DNA from: Kordia sp.
GTDB taxonomy: Bacteria; Bacteroidota; Bacteroidia; Flavobacteriales; Flavobacteriaceae
Length of the DNA stretch: 64,000 nt
Reading direction: 5' to 3'
NCBI GenBank assembly: GCA_002733415.1
Contig: NVVR01000007.1
Location: forward strand, 1 to 64,000
In this document: positions 26,557 through 35,742 of the stretch, one piece after another
Layout: each line of letters begins with the position of its first letter
Position numbering within the stretch: the first letter of the stretch is position 1
The notes under the pieces: generated by a model
Seen by the model: the letters and a program-made list of their open reading frames with translations, nothing else
Told to the model about the DNA's origin: nothing
The model's database searches: none
Program-made: the position numbers and the translations under genes

Positions 26557-28449
26557 ATGAAACGTAACAACAGAACTTATGTTTTTGACTTCGATAGCAC
26601 ACTAACTCGTGTAGAAGCTCTAGACATTCTTGCCGAAATTACACTGGCAAAAAACCCTCAAAAAGACGAAGTAATTAAAGAGATTATCGACATTACCAAC
26701 AAAGGTATTGATGGTGATATTTCCTTTACAGAATCGTTAGAGCGTAGAATTAAATTATTAAACGCTAAAAAAGGTGATTTATCTGAATTGATTAGAAGAC
26801 TAAAAAGAGAAGTATCTAAGTCAATTGAAGATAATAAAGAATTCTTTGAGACCCATGCTGATGATATTTATGTCATTTCATGTGGGTTTAAAGAATTTAT
26901 TGACCCTATTGTAGCTAAATACAATATTCCATCAGAACGCGTATTCGCAAATACTTTTGAATTTGACGAAGATGATGCAATTATTGGATTTGATGCAGCT
27001 AATGTACTATCAAAACACGATGGTAAAATAGAATGCTTACGTAACTTAAATTTACCAGGAGAAGTACAAGTAATAGGGGATGGGTATAGCGATTATGTAA
27101 TGCGTAAAGCAGGCATTGCTGATAAATTTTTCGCATACACTGAAAACATCTCTAGGGATAAAGCCACTAGTAATGCCGACCATATTACACCAAATTTAGA
27201 CGAATTTTTATACATAAATAAATTGCCAAGAAAAATTTCATTTCCGAAACACCGTATCAAAATTTTATTATTAGAAAACGTACATCCTGATGCGTTCGAG
27301 CGTTTATCGGATGATGGGTTTACTGTAGAAACGGTGTCAACAAGCCTTTCAGAGGAAGAACTTATTGAAAAAATAAAAGACATTCATGTGTTAGGAATAC
27401 GTTCTAAAACACAAGTAACTCAAAAAGTTATTGATGCAGCTGAAAAATTAATGGCTGTTGGAGCTTTCTGTATCGGTACCAAACAAATCGATTTAGCCGC
27501 TTGTAAAAGCAAAGGAGTAGTGGTATTTAATGCACCATACTCTAATACACGTTCTGTAGTGGAATTGGCAATCGGACAAATAATTATGCTAATGCGTAGT
27601 GTGTTTGCACGTAGTACAGAATTGCATAACGGACAATGGAATAAAACTGCTAAAGGTTCTAAAGAGGTTCGTGGTAAAAAGTTAGGTATTGTTGGATATG
27701 GTAATATTGGTAAGCAACTATCGGTATTAGCAGAGGCTTTAGGAATGCACGTATATTATTATGATATAGAGGATAAGCTAGCTTTAGGAAATGCTAAAAA
27801 ATGCCACACATTAGAAGAGTTGTTGTCTATTTCTGATGTAATATCGTTACATATTGATGATAATTCAAATAACAAAAATTTTATTGGCGCAACAGAGATA
27901 AGCCAAATGAAAGATGGTGCTGTTTTTATAAATTTATCTAGAGGATTTGTAGTAGATATTCCTGCATTAAAAGAAGCATTGGTTTCAGGGAAAATTTCTG
28001 GAGTAGCTGTTGATGTGTTTCCAGTAGAGCCAAGAGCAAATGGAGCTTTTGAAACTGAATTAAAAGGAATACCTAATGTGATTTTAACCCCACATGTTGG
28101 GGGAAGTACAGAGGAGGCGCAACGTGATATTGCTGATTTTGTTCCTGGTAAAATAATGAATTATATGAATACAGGAAATACTGTTGATTCGGTAAACTTC
28201 CCAAATATTCGTTTGCCACGCCAAGAAAATGCTCACCGTTTCTTACATATCCATAAGAACGTTCCAGGGATTATGGCAAGTATTAATAAAGTATTGGCGA
28301 AATATGATATGAATCTTACAGGGCAATATTTAGCTACCGATTCAAGTGTGGGATATGTAATTGTTGAGGTTGATAAAGAATACAATAATGAAGTATTGAA
28401 GGCCTTGAAAGATATTGAACATACAATTAAATTTAGAGTGTTGTATTAG
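26557..28449 (+). CDS. serA: HAD phosphatase / D-3-phosphoglycerate dehydrogenase fusion
   Basis: 630 aa. Residues 1-220 form a HAD-IB phosphatase of the SerB type: VFDFDSTLTR with nucleophile Asp11 and Asp13, and GDGYSDYVM as motif III/IV. Residues about 230-540 are a D-isomer 2-hydroxyacid dehydrogenase with NAD motif GIVGYGNIGKQ from 377, LSRGFVVDIPAL and TPHVGGSTEEAQ. The last 80 residues are an ACT domain typical of SerA. One chain could thus carry out the first and last steps of phosphorylated serine synthesis. The middle transaminase (serC) is not in the window. Confidence 0.93.
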   Translation: MKRNNRTYVFDFDSTLTRVEALDILAEITLAKNPQKDEVIKEIIDITNKGIDGDISFTESLERRIKLLNAKKGDLSELIRRLKREVSKSIEDNKEFFETHADDIYVISCGFKEFIDPIVAKYNIPSERVFANTFEFDEDDAIIGFDAANVLSKHDGKIECLRNLNLPGEVQVIGDGYSDYVMRKAGIADKFFAYTENISRDKATSNADHITPNLDEFLYINKLPRKISFPKHRIKILLLENVHPDAFERLSDDGFTVETVSTSLSEEELIEKIKDIHVLGIRSKTQVTQKVIDAAEKLMAVGAFCIGTKQIDLAACKSKGVVVFNAPYSNTRSVVELAIGQIIMLMRSVFARSTELHNGQWNKTAKGSKEVRGKKLGIVGYGNIGKQLSVLAEALGMHVYYYDIEDKLALGNAKKCHTLEELLSISDVISLHIDDNSNNKNFIGATEISQMKDGAVFINLSRGFVVDIPALKEALVSGKISGVAVDVFPVEPRANGAFETELKGIPNVILTPHVGGSTEEAQRDIADFVPGKIMNYMNTGNTVDSVNFPNIRLPRQENAHRFLHIHKNVPGIMASINKVLAKYDMNLTGQYLATDSSVGYVIVEVDKEYNNEVLKALKDIEHTIKFRVLY

Positions 28450-28452
28450 CAA

Positions 28453-28485
28453 AAAAGCCCTTTGAATTAATTTCAAAGGGCTTTT
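28453..28485. terminator. Bidirectional terminator between serA and the barrel protein gene
   Basis: AAAAGCCCTTTGAA-TTAAT-TTCAAAGGGCTTTT: a perfect 14-bp stem in the gap between two convergent genes. Confidence 0.85.
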
Positions 28486-28507
28486 ATATGGCTTGACAAA
28501 TATTCTT

Positions 28508-31213
28508 TTACAAGCTATAAATTATCCTTGCAGTTAAAAAACGAGGTTGAATATAATAGTCCGTTACACTAGTCGTAAAATCAGTTGTATTAGTGTTAGT
28601 TTGTGATCTCGTATCCAATAAATTTGTTGCTTTTAACTCAAATTCCCATTTACTATCTTGGTTTTTTCTATAGGCTAACGAAGCATTCCAGAATTCATAA
28701 CTGTTTTTGTTTCCAGTATCGTTACTAAAATTATTATAAGTATAATCAGTTTTAAATGTTAATGTTTTCCAAATCAAAGCATCAAAATTTACTGAAGGTG
28801 TTTTAGTAATAGACTGCGTTTTGTTTGAGTTGAAATCAGCATCCTGTATGGTATGTCTATAACTAACCTCTACATTTGGAGCAGTTTTAAAATTAGTTCT
28901 TAATTGAGCTCTATAGGTTTGAGTGTAGTTCTCACTTATAGATCTTATGCCGTCTTGAAAATTATTGTATTTACTATAACTGAAATTACCGCTACCTGTT
29001 GCTCTTAACTTTCCAAAGGTTCTTTGTATTCTACCACTTGCACTTACGCTTTCATCAGCGAAGCCTGAATTAAACGGGGTATTAGTATTTACGGTTACAC
29101 CTGGTATGAAATTTGATTGATTTCGAATGTTGTTGATACTTTTATTGTAATTAATATTAGCAAATACGTTGGTGTAATTAAACATGTTAAAACTAAAATA
29201 ACTCAAGTTTACATTATGTGATAAGGCGCTTTCTAAAGTAGGAATTCCATAGAAAAAAGAGTTGTAGTTATTCATTACCAAACCTCTAGCTAGTTGAGAA
29301 ACATCAGTAAAATCTGTTTTCATACTGTAATTAATGTTGATATTCTCTGATTTTTTAAGTTGTATCCTAGTATTGAAATCAGGTAAAACTCTGAAGAAGT
29401 TATCAGTGTATGTTGATCCTAGTTGTGAGTTTTTAGTACTATAGACATGCCCTGATACTCCTGGAGTAAAAGTAAATTTACCTGTTATAAAACGATAATG
29501 TAGTCCTAAATAAACATCGTTAAAAGTATAGTTGATGTGGTTGCTTGTTAATCCGTTGTTGATAGAAGGTATTGGGGTGTTTGTAGTTCCATTGTCTAAG
29601 AATTCAAATAGGTTAGAATCAAATTTTTGAGAACTATATAAATTTCCTACAGTAATATTAATATTGCTTTTATCGTTAATGATGTTCCAGTAATCTAATT
29701 TCGCATCTACTTGATTTGATTTTACACGTTTGCTTTGTGCAATAGAGTAGCCTTGTTGGTCTGGGGTAAACCCTAAAACGCCTCCAGAAGACAAGTAGCT
29801 CGAGTTTTCTTCTAAGAAAGCATTGTAAAACGGGTTTTCATCCTGCAACAAATGTTGTGCTTCAAAAGAGAAAATATTTTTATCATTTAAAGTGTAATAA
29901 TAATTCATATTTTGATTAATACTAAATGGATTACTTTCTTCAAATTCATTTATCCGACCAAATAGAGATGATAATGTGTTTTGATATTGTGACTCTTTAG
30001 AGGTTCTTCCTAGAATATCATAGTCCAATTGATTGTTTGTGTTGGGCTTATATTTGGCACTTAGCTTTAACATTGCTAAATCACTTTTTTGTGAAGTATT
30101 GTTGTTTGTAGTTTCGTCAGGGGTAGCGCTATTAGGGTAGGTTCTTATATTGTTTTCCTGTAACTCATTTCTGCTACTAGAGAAAATTCCAAAACCACTT
30201 ATATCCAAAGCTTTATTTGGAGCGAAACTAAAATTTGCTGCACCAAATTTCGTATTTATGTCTTTTGCTTTGTTGTTTTGAAGTGTTAAAAATCCTAAGT
30301 CATTATTTCCAAGACTAATGTTAGTGCCACTTTGTCTGCTTGGATTTTTAAAGCCTCCAGTGAAATTATAATAATCACGTCGTGTAAAAGCTACTTCACC
30401 AATATTGTTTATGTCTCCAATAAAATTCACACTGTATTCAGGGCTATAATAAAATAGTTTAGGTTGCGCTAAATATAATTCATTATCATCAGAAGTTCCA
30501 CCACCAGCAGTTACCGTACCAAACCAAAAGTTCTTCTTTCCTTCTTTAAGTTTAATGTTTATGACAATATTATCTTGATTGTTTTGCACCCCGCTTAATT
30601 GTCCAATTTCAGCATGGTTTTTTAATACTTCAATTTTATCAACAGCATTAGCCGGAATGTTTTTTGTAGCAAGTTTTGAATCACCATCAAAAAAATCTTT
30701 TCCTTCTACCATCACTTTACTAACAACCTTCCCTTCAACTTCTATTAGTCCGTCATCATTTATTTCTACTCCAGGGAGCTTTTTTAGGATGTCTTCTAAT
30801 TTCCGCTCTGTTCCGTTTTTAAACGAATCTGCATTATATATTATGGTGTCCCCTTTGATGGTTACAGGCATTTCATAGATCAATTCAACGGTATCCAGAG
30901 TGTTGTCTTCAACTAAATTAAAACTTTTAGAAATGTTAGTTTCTTTGGTGTTAATGATTTCTTCGAAACTTTTCATACCTATATAACTTACTTGTAATTT
31001 ATAGGAAGCATTTTTTTTTAAATTAAGCTTGTAACGTCCTTTGTCATTGGTTATTCCATAAGAGTCCAACGCTTTTGTTTCTTGATTTATAGCAATTACA
31101 TTGGCTAAATCTAATGGATTTCCGATACTGTCTTTTACAATTCCTTCTACTTTAATTTGAGCAAAAGAATAGCTAGCTACTATTAGTAGTAGCGCTGTTA
31201 ATAAATGTTTCAT
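28508..31213 (-). CDS. TonB-dependent-receptor-like outer membrane beta-barrel protein
   Basis: 901 aa. A signal peptide (MKHLLTALLLIVASYSFAQ) is followed by a carboxypeptidase-like regulatory domain (about 20-110, VEGIVKDSIGNPLDLANV), then a plug-like domain with the segment LEDILKKLPGVEINDDG. The remainder is Asn/Tyr/Phe-rich beta strands ending in an aromatic C-terminus, as expected for an outer membrane barrel. Ligand unknown. It lies downstream of two GLPGLI genes on the same strand, an association I know from Bacteroidota genomes. Confidence 0.88.
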   Translation of the reverse strand: MKHLLTALLLIVASYSFAQIKVEGIVKDSIGNPLDLANVIAINQETKALDSYGITNDKGRYKLNLKKNASYKLQVSYIGMKSFEEIINTKETNISKSFNLVEDNTLDTVELIYEMPVTIKGDTIIYNADSFKNGTERKLEDILKKLPGVEINDDGLIEVEGKVVSKVMVEGKDFFDGDSKLATKNIPANAVDKIEVLKNHAEIGQLSGVQNNQDNIVINIKLKEGKKNFWFGTVTAGGGTSDDNELYLAQPKLFYYSPEYSVNFIGDINNIGEVAFTRRDYYNFTGGFKNPSRQSGTNISLGNNDLGFLTLQNNKAKDINTKFGAANFSFAPNKALDISGFGIFSSSRNELQENNIRTYPNSATPDETTNNNTSQKSDLAMLKLSAKYKPNTNNQLDYDILGRTSKESQYQNTLSSLFGRINEFEESNPFSINQNMNYYYTLNDKNIFSFEAQHLLQDENPFYNAFLEENSSYLSSGGVLGFTPDQQGYSIAQSKRVKSNQVDAKLDYWNIINDKSNINITVGNLYSSQKFDSNLFEFLDNGTTNTPIPSINNGLTSNHINYTFNDVYLGLHYRFITGKFTFTPGVSGHVYSTKNSQLGSTYTDNFFRVLPDFNTRIQLKKSENININYSMKTDFTDVSQLARGLVMNNYNSFFYGIPTLESALSHNVNLSYFSFNMFNYTNVFANINYNKSINNIRNQSNFIPGVTVNTNTPFNSGFADESVSASGRIQRTFGKLRATGSGNFSYSKYNNFQDGIRSISENYTQTYRAQLRTNFKTAPNVEVSYRHTIQDADFNSNKTQSITKTPSVNFDALIWKTLTFKTDYTYNNFSNDTGNKNSYEFWNASLAYRKNQDSKWEFELKATNLLDTRSQTNTNTTDFTTSVTDYYIQPRFLTARIIYSL

Positions 31214-31341
31214 TAATGTTGTTTGAATTAGTTTTTATTGTATTAAAATCAATGTCCACGGTAATAAGTGAACTATGTGAGAATTAACCAATATCATTAT
31301 TTGATTGATGTAGTATTTGAGTTTTAAAACCCACTGGAGGG

Positions 31342-32214
31342 TTAATGTCCTCTACCGTGACCTCTTCCTCTACGACCACCGTACATTTCTCTCATTTCTT
31401 CCATTTTCTTTTTTACAATGTCGTTGTATTCTTTTCTGGTAACTACTTTTCCTTTAGAAGGAGCTTTTATCTCTTTTCTCTCGTTAGGATTTAAAACTAT
31501 TTTAGTACATAAAATAGTTGTTTTATCAGCATTAACTTCTAAAATTAATCCAGGTAAACCATTGTATTCTCCTGGACCTTGACTCACTGGGATTTGCATC
31601 GTATACCACGCAGTTACTACAGTTTCTTTAGGAATTTCTATTTCCTTCATAGGATCGTTACTTATTTCTGTAGAGTCTTTAGCTTTTTCGTCATCATTTT
31701 TTTTCTTGTCTCTTCTACGCATGCTTCTCCAGTCCATCTCATCAATTTTCTTTACTGCAGTAGCTTTGAAACACATATATTGACCAATTTGTTTTGTTTC
31801 ACTTTCCATTTTCCAGGTTAACTTTGGTAAGGAATCTTTTATTAAAAATTGCTTTCCGAAAAATTCTTGATCTTGTAAAACTAACTGGTCTTTAATGTTT
31901 TTATATTGCTTTCCAGGAGTGAAACTACTCATCATTCCTCCCCATCTACTTCCTCCACCTTGTCCAGGTGCTGATAATTTTTCTTCTTCTTTGTATATTG
32001 ACTCAGTTTTATTGAATGTTAGTTCATATGTTTTTTCAAACATGCTTTTCATGCGTTCAGCCATCATTTTCTTTCTTTCAGGCGACATGTTTCCGCCTCC
32101 CCATTGATCCATGTTAACAGATGTTTTGGATTGATAAGTTGCTTGTCCTTGAAAATTTTGAGCAAACAATGTTGCAGAAAATAAGGCTAAAAAAATAGTT
32201 GCAATAAGTTTCAT
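31342..32214 (-). CDS. GLPGLI family protein (paralogue 1)
   Basis: 290 aa. Signal peptide MKLIATIFLALFSATLFAQ, then the diagnostic motif NGLPGLILEVN around residue 220 (TIGR01200). The C-terminus is Gly/Arg/His-rich (MYGGRRGRGHGRGH), an unusual basic tail. Function of the family is unknown. It is clearly paralogous to the upstream gene (same opening NFQGQATYKS-like, VTAWYT and KGKVVT blocks). Likely periplasmic, acting with the barrel protein encoded downstream. Confidence 0.9.
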   Translation of the reverse strand: MKLIATIFLALFSATLFAQNFQGQATYQSKTSVNMDQWGGGNMSPERKKMMAERMKSMFEKTYELTFNKTESIYKEEEKLSAPGQGGGSRWGGMMSSFTPGKQYKNIKDQLVLQDQEFFGKQFLIKDSLPKLTWKMESETKQIGQYMCFKATAVKKIDEMDWRSMRRRDKKKNDDEKAKDSTEISNDPMKEIEIPKETVVTAWYTMQIPVSQGPGEYNGLPGLILEVNADKTTILCTKIVLNPNERKEIKAPSKGKVVTRKEYNDIVKKKMEEMREMYGGRRGRGHGRGH

Positions 32215-32355
32215 TTTGATCTGTTTTTAATCCCACAAGTGGGTTTAGTATTGACGTATAGCAGTAAGACGATTCATTTCGTTTTATGTTACAGTGTTAG
32301 AACATCTTTTTGATCAAAGGTTTAATGGGTGAAAGTTAAAATTTTGTTAAATAAA

Positions 32356-33186
32356 CTAGCCTCCAATGATGATTTCAAAGTGATCTCCATCACTAGATCT
32401 TCTGCGGCTATCCATTTCTTTCATTTTCTTTTCTATAATTGTTTCAAATTTTTCTTTAGTAACAACTTTTCCTTTTGAAGGCTCTTTTAAAATACTTTTG
32501 TCTTTTGAATTTATTACAATTTTACTGCAAATAACAGTTTCAGTTCCATCATTAACTTCTAATATTAACCCAGGTAAACCATGATAATTTCCTGGTCCAT
32601 TGCTAACAGGTATTTCTGGCGTGTACCATGCAGTAACTTTAATTTCCTTCATTTTAGGAGTTGTGTTTTCATCTTGTTCATGATCAGCGTTAAAACTGAT
32701 GCGGCTTTCTATATCCTCCACTTCCCTTTTTAAAGTTGCTTGGTAACAGGTGTACTCACCAATATTTTTTGTTTTACTGCCTAATTTCCACTCTAGTTTT
32801 TCAAGATGATCTTTAATCAAAAATACTTTTCCAAAAACATCATTCTTATTGGTGTATCTGTTTTCTTTTATGTTTTTGTACAGAATATCTGAACCTCCAG
32901 TATTAATCATTACCATTTCCATTCCTGAAGGTCGCTGCGGAGTTCCTAGTTTTTCTTCTTCTTTGTAAATAGATTCTTCTTTACTAAAAGCTAAAACATA
33001 TGTTTTTTCAAATTGTTTTTTAAGCATTTCCATCATCTGTGAATGCATTTCTGAATTTACTTGTGTACTGTCTAGTTTTATGTCTAGTTTTCGTTTTGAT
33101 TTATACGTAGCTTTTCCTTGAAAGTTTTGTGAAAATAGAGTGCAAGTAAATAAAACTGCTGCTACTAATGTAAGTGTGTTCTTCAT
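32356..33186 (-). CDS. GLPGLI family protein (paralogue 2)
   Basis: 276 aa from the ATG at 33186 (signal peptide MKNTLTLVAAVLFTCTLFSQ). It carries HGLPGLILEVN and the same NFQGKATYKS, VTAWYTPEIPVSNGPG and PSKGKVVT blocks as its downstream neighbour, so the two arose by tandem duplication. The frame is open 16 codons further upstream, but that start would precede the signal peptide with an unrelated segment. It is transcribed divergently from the histidine kinase gene. Confidence 0.9.
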   Translation of the reverse strand: MKNTLTLVAAVLFTCTLFSQNFQGKATYKSKRKLDIKLDSTQVNSEMHSQMMEMLKKQFEKTYVLAFSKEESIYKEEEKLGTPQRPSGMEMVMINTGGSDILYKNIKENRYTNKNDVFGKVFLIKDHLEKLEWKLGSKTKNIGEYTCYQATLKREVEDIESRISFNADHEQDENTTPKMKEIKVTAWYTPEIPVSNGPGNYHGLPGLILEVNDGTETVICSKIVINSKDKSILKEPSKGKVVTKEKFETIIEKKMKEMDSRRRSSDGDHFEIIIGG

Positions 33187-33243
33187 TTGTTCATTTTTTT
33201 GATTATTGTAATACAAAGGTGTGAAGTAAAACATGTTTTTATA

Positions 33244-33269
33244 GTTAACGAGTGTTAACTACTGTTAAG
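33244..33269. promoter_or_regulatory. Candidate OmpR-type operator: direct repeats of GTTAA
   Basis: GTTAACGAGT, GTTAACTACT and GTTAAG follow each other with an exact 10-bp period. Direct repeats one helical turn apart are the usual binding arrangement for OmpR/PhoB-family response regulators. The site lies about 37-62 bp upstream of the presumed start for the GLPGLI genes (CACCTTTG on the minus strand, 33214-33221) and a similar distance from the kinase promoter at 33296. Confidence 0.5.
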
Positions 33270-33295
33270 CAATATCTTTTTTGATATTTATCTAT

Positions 33296-33303
33296 TACTT
33301 TTG
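33296..33303 (+). promoter_or_regulatory. -7 element before the histidine kinase gene
   Basis: TACTTTTG matches TAnnTTTG and ends only 4 bp before the ATG at 33308. Transcription from it would give a leaderless or nearly leaderless mRNA, or imply an internal start. Confidence 0.5.
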
Positions 33304-33307
33304 AAGT

Positions 33308-34825
33308 ATGAATGAATTGAAATACAGAAGAATATTATATGTTATAGTTCTGGTTATACTAGCTACTATTGGAATTCAATCCTATTGGAATTATAAAAAT
33401 TACCTTACAAATAAACAGCAGTTAATTAATGATGTTCAAATAAGTTTAGACAATGCTGTAGATGATTATTATACTAGTTTAGCTGAAAGAAGTACCTATC
33501 AATACAGTTTTAAAGAAGGTGAGATTAGTGAGAACATGATTATTAATGGTGATACAATTTATGATCATCTTTTTCAAGATTTTAATGTAATTGAACATAA
33601 ATCTAGGCATGATACATTAAATACAGGTAAAATAAATCATCTAGCAATATTTCAAGCAGAAGGAAAAGATACCGTATTGACTTTTGAAAATGGGTTTGTT
33701 ACCAAAGAAGAATGGATAGGTGATGCGAATTTTCTGAAAACAATAAAGAGCTTTGACGTAGATTCTTTAGGGAAGAAGGATTTTGAAATGTTAACAGCCA
33801 AAATAATATTTCGGATATCAAATGATACAATTAATATTAAACGGATTAAAGAGTTATTAGAAGAGGAGTTAAAACGAAAAAATATAGTGGTTGATTATAA
33901 CCTGTCTATATTGAATAAGTTCGATGATTTTGAGGATGTAAATTTTAAAAATAATAATCCTACTGAGTTAACAGTAGAATCTAAATCGTCGTTTTTGCCA
34001 CATGGAAGTAAATTAAAAATGTATTTTACTAATGTTGCAAGTACAATTTTAAAACGTATTTTGATGGGGATTTTGATATCGACTCTTTTGGTATTTGGAG
34101 TGATTGCATGCCTGTTTTATTTACTTAAAATTATAAGCCATCAAAAGCAATTATCAGAAGTGAAAAATGATTTGATTAGTAATATCACACATGAATTTAA
34201 AACACCAATAGCTACTATTGGTGTAGCTTTGGAAAGTATAATGGATTTTAATGTAATTGAGGATAAGGATAAAACAAAACGGTATGTAAATATGTCAATC
34301 AATCAATTATCAAAATTAAATATTATGGTGGAGAAGTTGTTGGAAACGGCAACTTTGGATAGCGATAATTTAGTTTTGAATAAGGAGAAAATTAATGTAA
34401 CTGAGTTGGTAGAAGGTATAGTGGCTAAATATCAAATTTCAATACAAGAAAAAGTATTGAAATTTATAGATGCTCCTGATTTGATCTATGCCAATATTGA
34501 CATATTTTATTTTGAAAATGCAATTAATAATATAATTGATAATGCTATTAAGTATGGAGGTAATGTTATTACAGTGACCTTAAAAGTTTCGGATAATACC
34601 TTTGAAGTTTTAGTTCTTGATAATGGTACTTCTTTAGAAAAAACGCATAAAGAAAAACTGTTTGAGAAATTTTATAGGGCGCCAAAAGGGAATAGGCATG
34701 ATGTAAAAGGATTTGGGATTGGATTGTATTACACGAAAAAAATTATAGAGAAGCACAATGGTATTATTCAATTGGAATTGAATAAAAATAATACTATTTT
34801 TAAAATAGCGCTTCCATATGAATAA
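33308..34825 (+). CDS. Sensor histidine kinase
   Basis: 505 aa. Transmembrane helices at about 10-28 and 245-270 enclose a periplasmic sensor domain of unknown type. The HisKA box LISNITHEFKTPIATIG places the phosphorylated His at 295; N box (AINNIIDNAIKYGG), G1 (VLDNG) and G2 (GFGIGLYYTKKII) follow. The downstream response regulator gene overlaps by 8 bp, so they form a coupled pair. Divergent GLPGLI/barrel genes are the likely targets. Confidence 0.95.
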   Translation: MNELKYRRILYVIVLVILATIGIQSYWNYKNYLTNKQQLINDVQISLDNAVDDYYTSLAERSTYQYSFKEGEISENMIINGDTIYDHLFQDFNVIEHKSRHDTLNTGKINHLAIFQAEGKDTVLTFENGFVTKEEWIGDANFLKTIKSFDVDSLGKKDFEMLTAKIIFRISNDTINIKRIKELLEEELKRKNIVVDYNLSILNKFDDFEDVNFKNNNPTELTVESKSSFLPHGSKLKMYFTNVASTILKRILMGILISTLLVFGVIACLFYLLKIISHQKQLSEVKNDLISNITHEFKTPIATIGVALESIMDFNVIEDKDKTKRYVNMSINQLSKLNIMVEKLLETATLDSDNLVLNKEKINVTELVEGIVAKYQISIQEKVLKFIDAPDLIYANIDIFYFENAINNIIDNAIKYGGNVITVTLKVSDNTFEVLVLDNGTSLEKTHKEKLFEKFYRAPKGNRHDVKGFGIGLYYTKKIIEKHNGIIQLELNKNNTIFKIALPYE

Positions 34826-35504
34826 GTTAGTAAATGTATTGTTAGCGGAAGATGAACCTTCGTTAGGGCAAATTATAAAAGAAAGTTTAGAGACAAGGAG
34901 CTTTAAAGTATTCTTAGCTGAAAATGGAGAAGAAGCATTTAAGATATATCAAAACGAAACGATTGATATATTGGTATTGGATGTCATGATGCCTAAAAAA
35001 GATGGTTTTACTTTAGCTAAGGAAATTCGTTTAGAAGATGATGAAATTCCTATTATATTTTTAACAGCAAAATCCCAAACTAAAGATGTGGTTGAGGGAT
35101 TTAGTATAGGGGGAAACGATTATTTAAAAAAACCATTTAGCATGGAAGAGCTAATTGTTAGAATAAATAATTTGTTAAACCGGTCAAAAGTTCAGAAAGC
35201 CATTCTCTTATCAGGTATAGGGAATTATAATTTTGATTTCCCAAAACAGACCTTACAATATTTAACCGAAGAAAAGGTTAAACTAACCCATCGTGAAGCA
35301 CATTTATTACATCATTTATTACAAAACAAAAACCAAGTGCTTGACCGTTCAAAAGTATTGATAGAACTTTGGGGCGATGACGATTTTTTTAATGCCCGTA
35401 GCATGGATGTGTTTATTACCAAGTTACGCAAGAAATTAAAACAAGATGATGCGATACAGATTGTTAACGTTCGTGGTTTTGGTTACAAGTTAATCTGTGA
35501 TTAG
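34818..35504 (+). CDS. OmpR-family response regulator
   Basis: 228 aa. Receiver domain with acidic pocket Glu11-Asp12, phosphoacceptor Asp55 (LVLDVMMPKKDG), Thr83 and Lys105, then a winged-helix DNA-binding domain ending VNVRGFGYKLICD. Start overlaps the kinase stop by 8 bp. A decayed partial copy of its 3' two-thirds lies 2.5 kb downstream (37569-38040). Confidence 0.95.
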   Translation: MNKLVNVLLAEDEPSLGQIIKESLETRSFKVFLAENGEEAFKIYQNETIDILVLDVMMPKKDGFTLAKEIRLEDDEIPIIFLTAKSQTKDVVEGFSIGGNDYLKKPFSMEELIVRINNLLNRSKVQKAILLSGIGNYNFDFPKQTLQYLTEEKVKLTHREAHLLHHLLQNKNQVLDRSKVLIELWGDDDFFNARSMDVFITKLRKKLKQDDAIQIVNVRGFGYKLICD

Positions 35505-35650
35505 TACACTTTTTGTTTAATAATTATCCTCCTTTTAAGTTTTCTTTAGCAAAAATACACGCTCAATCACGATTATTTATACCCCGTATAAAGACCTGTA
35601 TTTAAAACCAAGTATTACTTACTGTAATTAACGGTCATTATTTTGCAAGT

Positions 35651-35683
35651 TTTGTTGAAAGGATAAAAAACCTAGTATATTTG
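35651..35683 (+). promoter_or_regulatory. Promoter of the di-heme cytochrome gene
   Basis: TTTG (35651-35654), 21 bp, TATATTTG (35676-35683): a full consensus match 60 bp before the ATG. The rest of the 35505-35742 gap shows nothing else recognisable. Confidence 0.75.
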
Positions 35684-35742
35684 ATTATATATACTATATC
35701 ATAAAATATTCGTAATTAAAAATCATTCACAAAAACCTTTTT

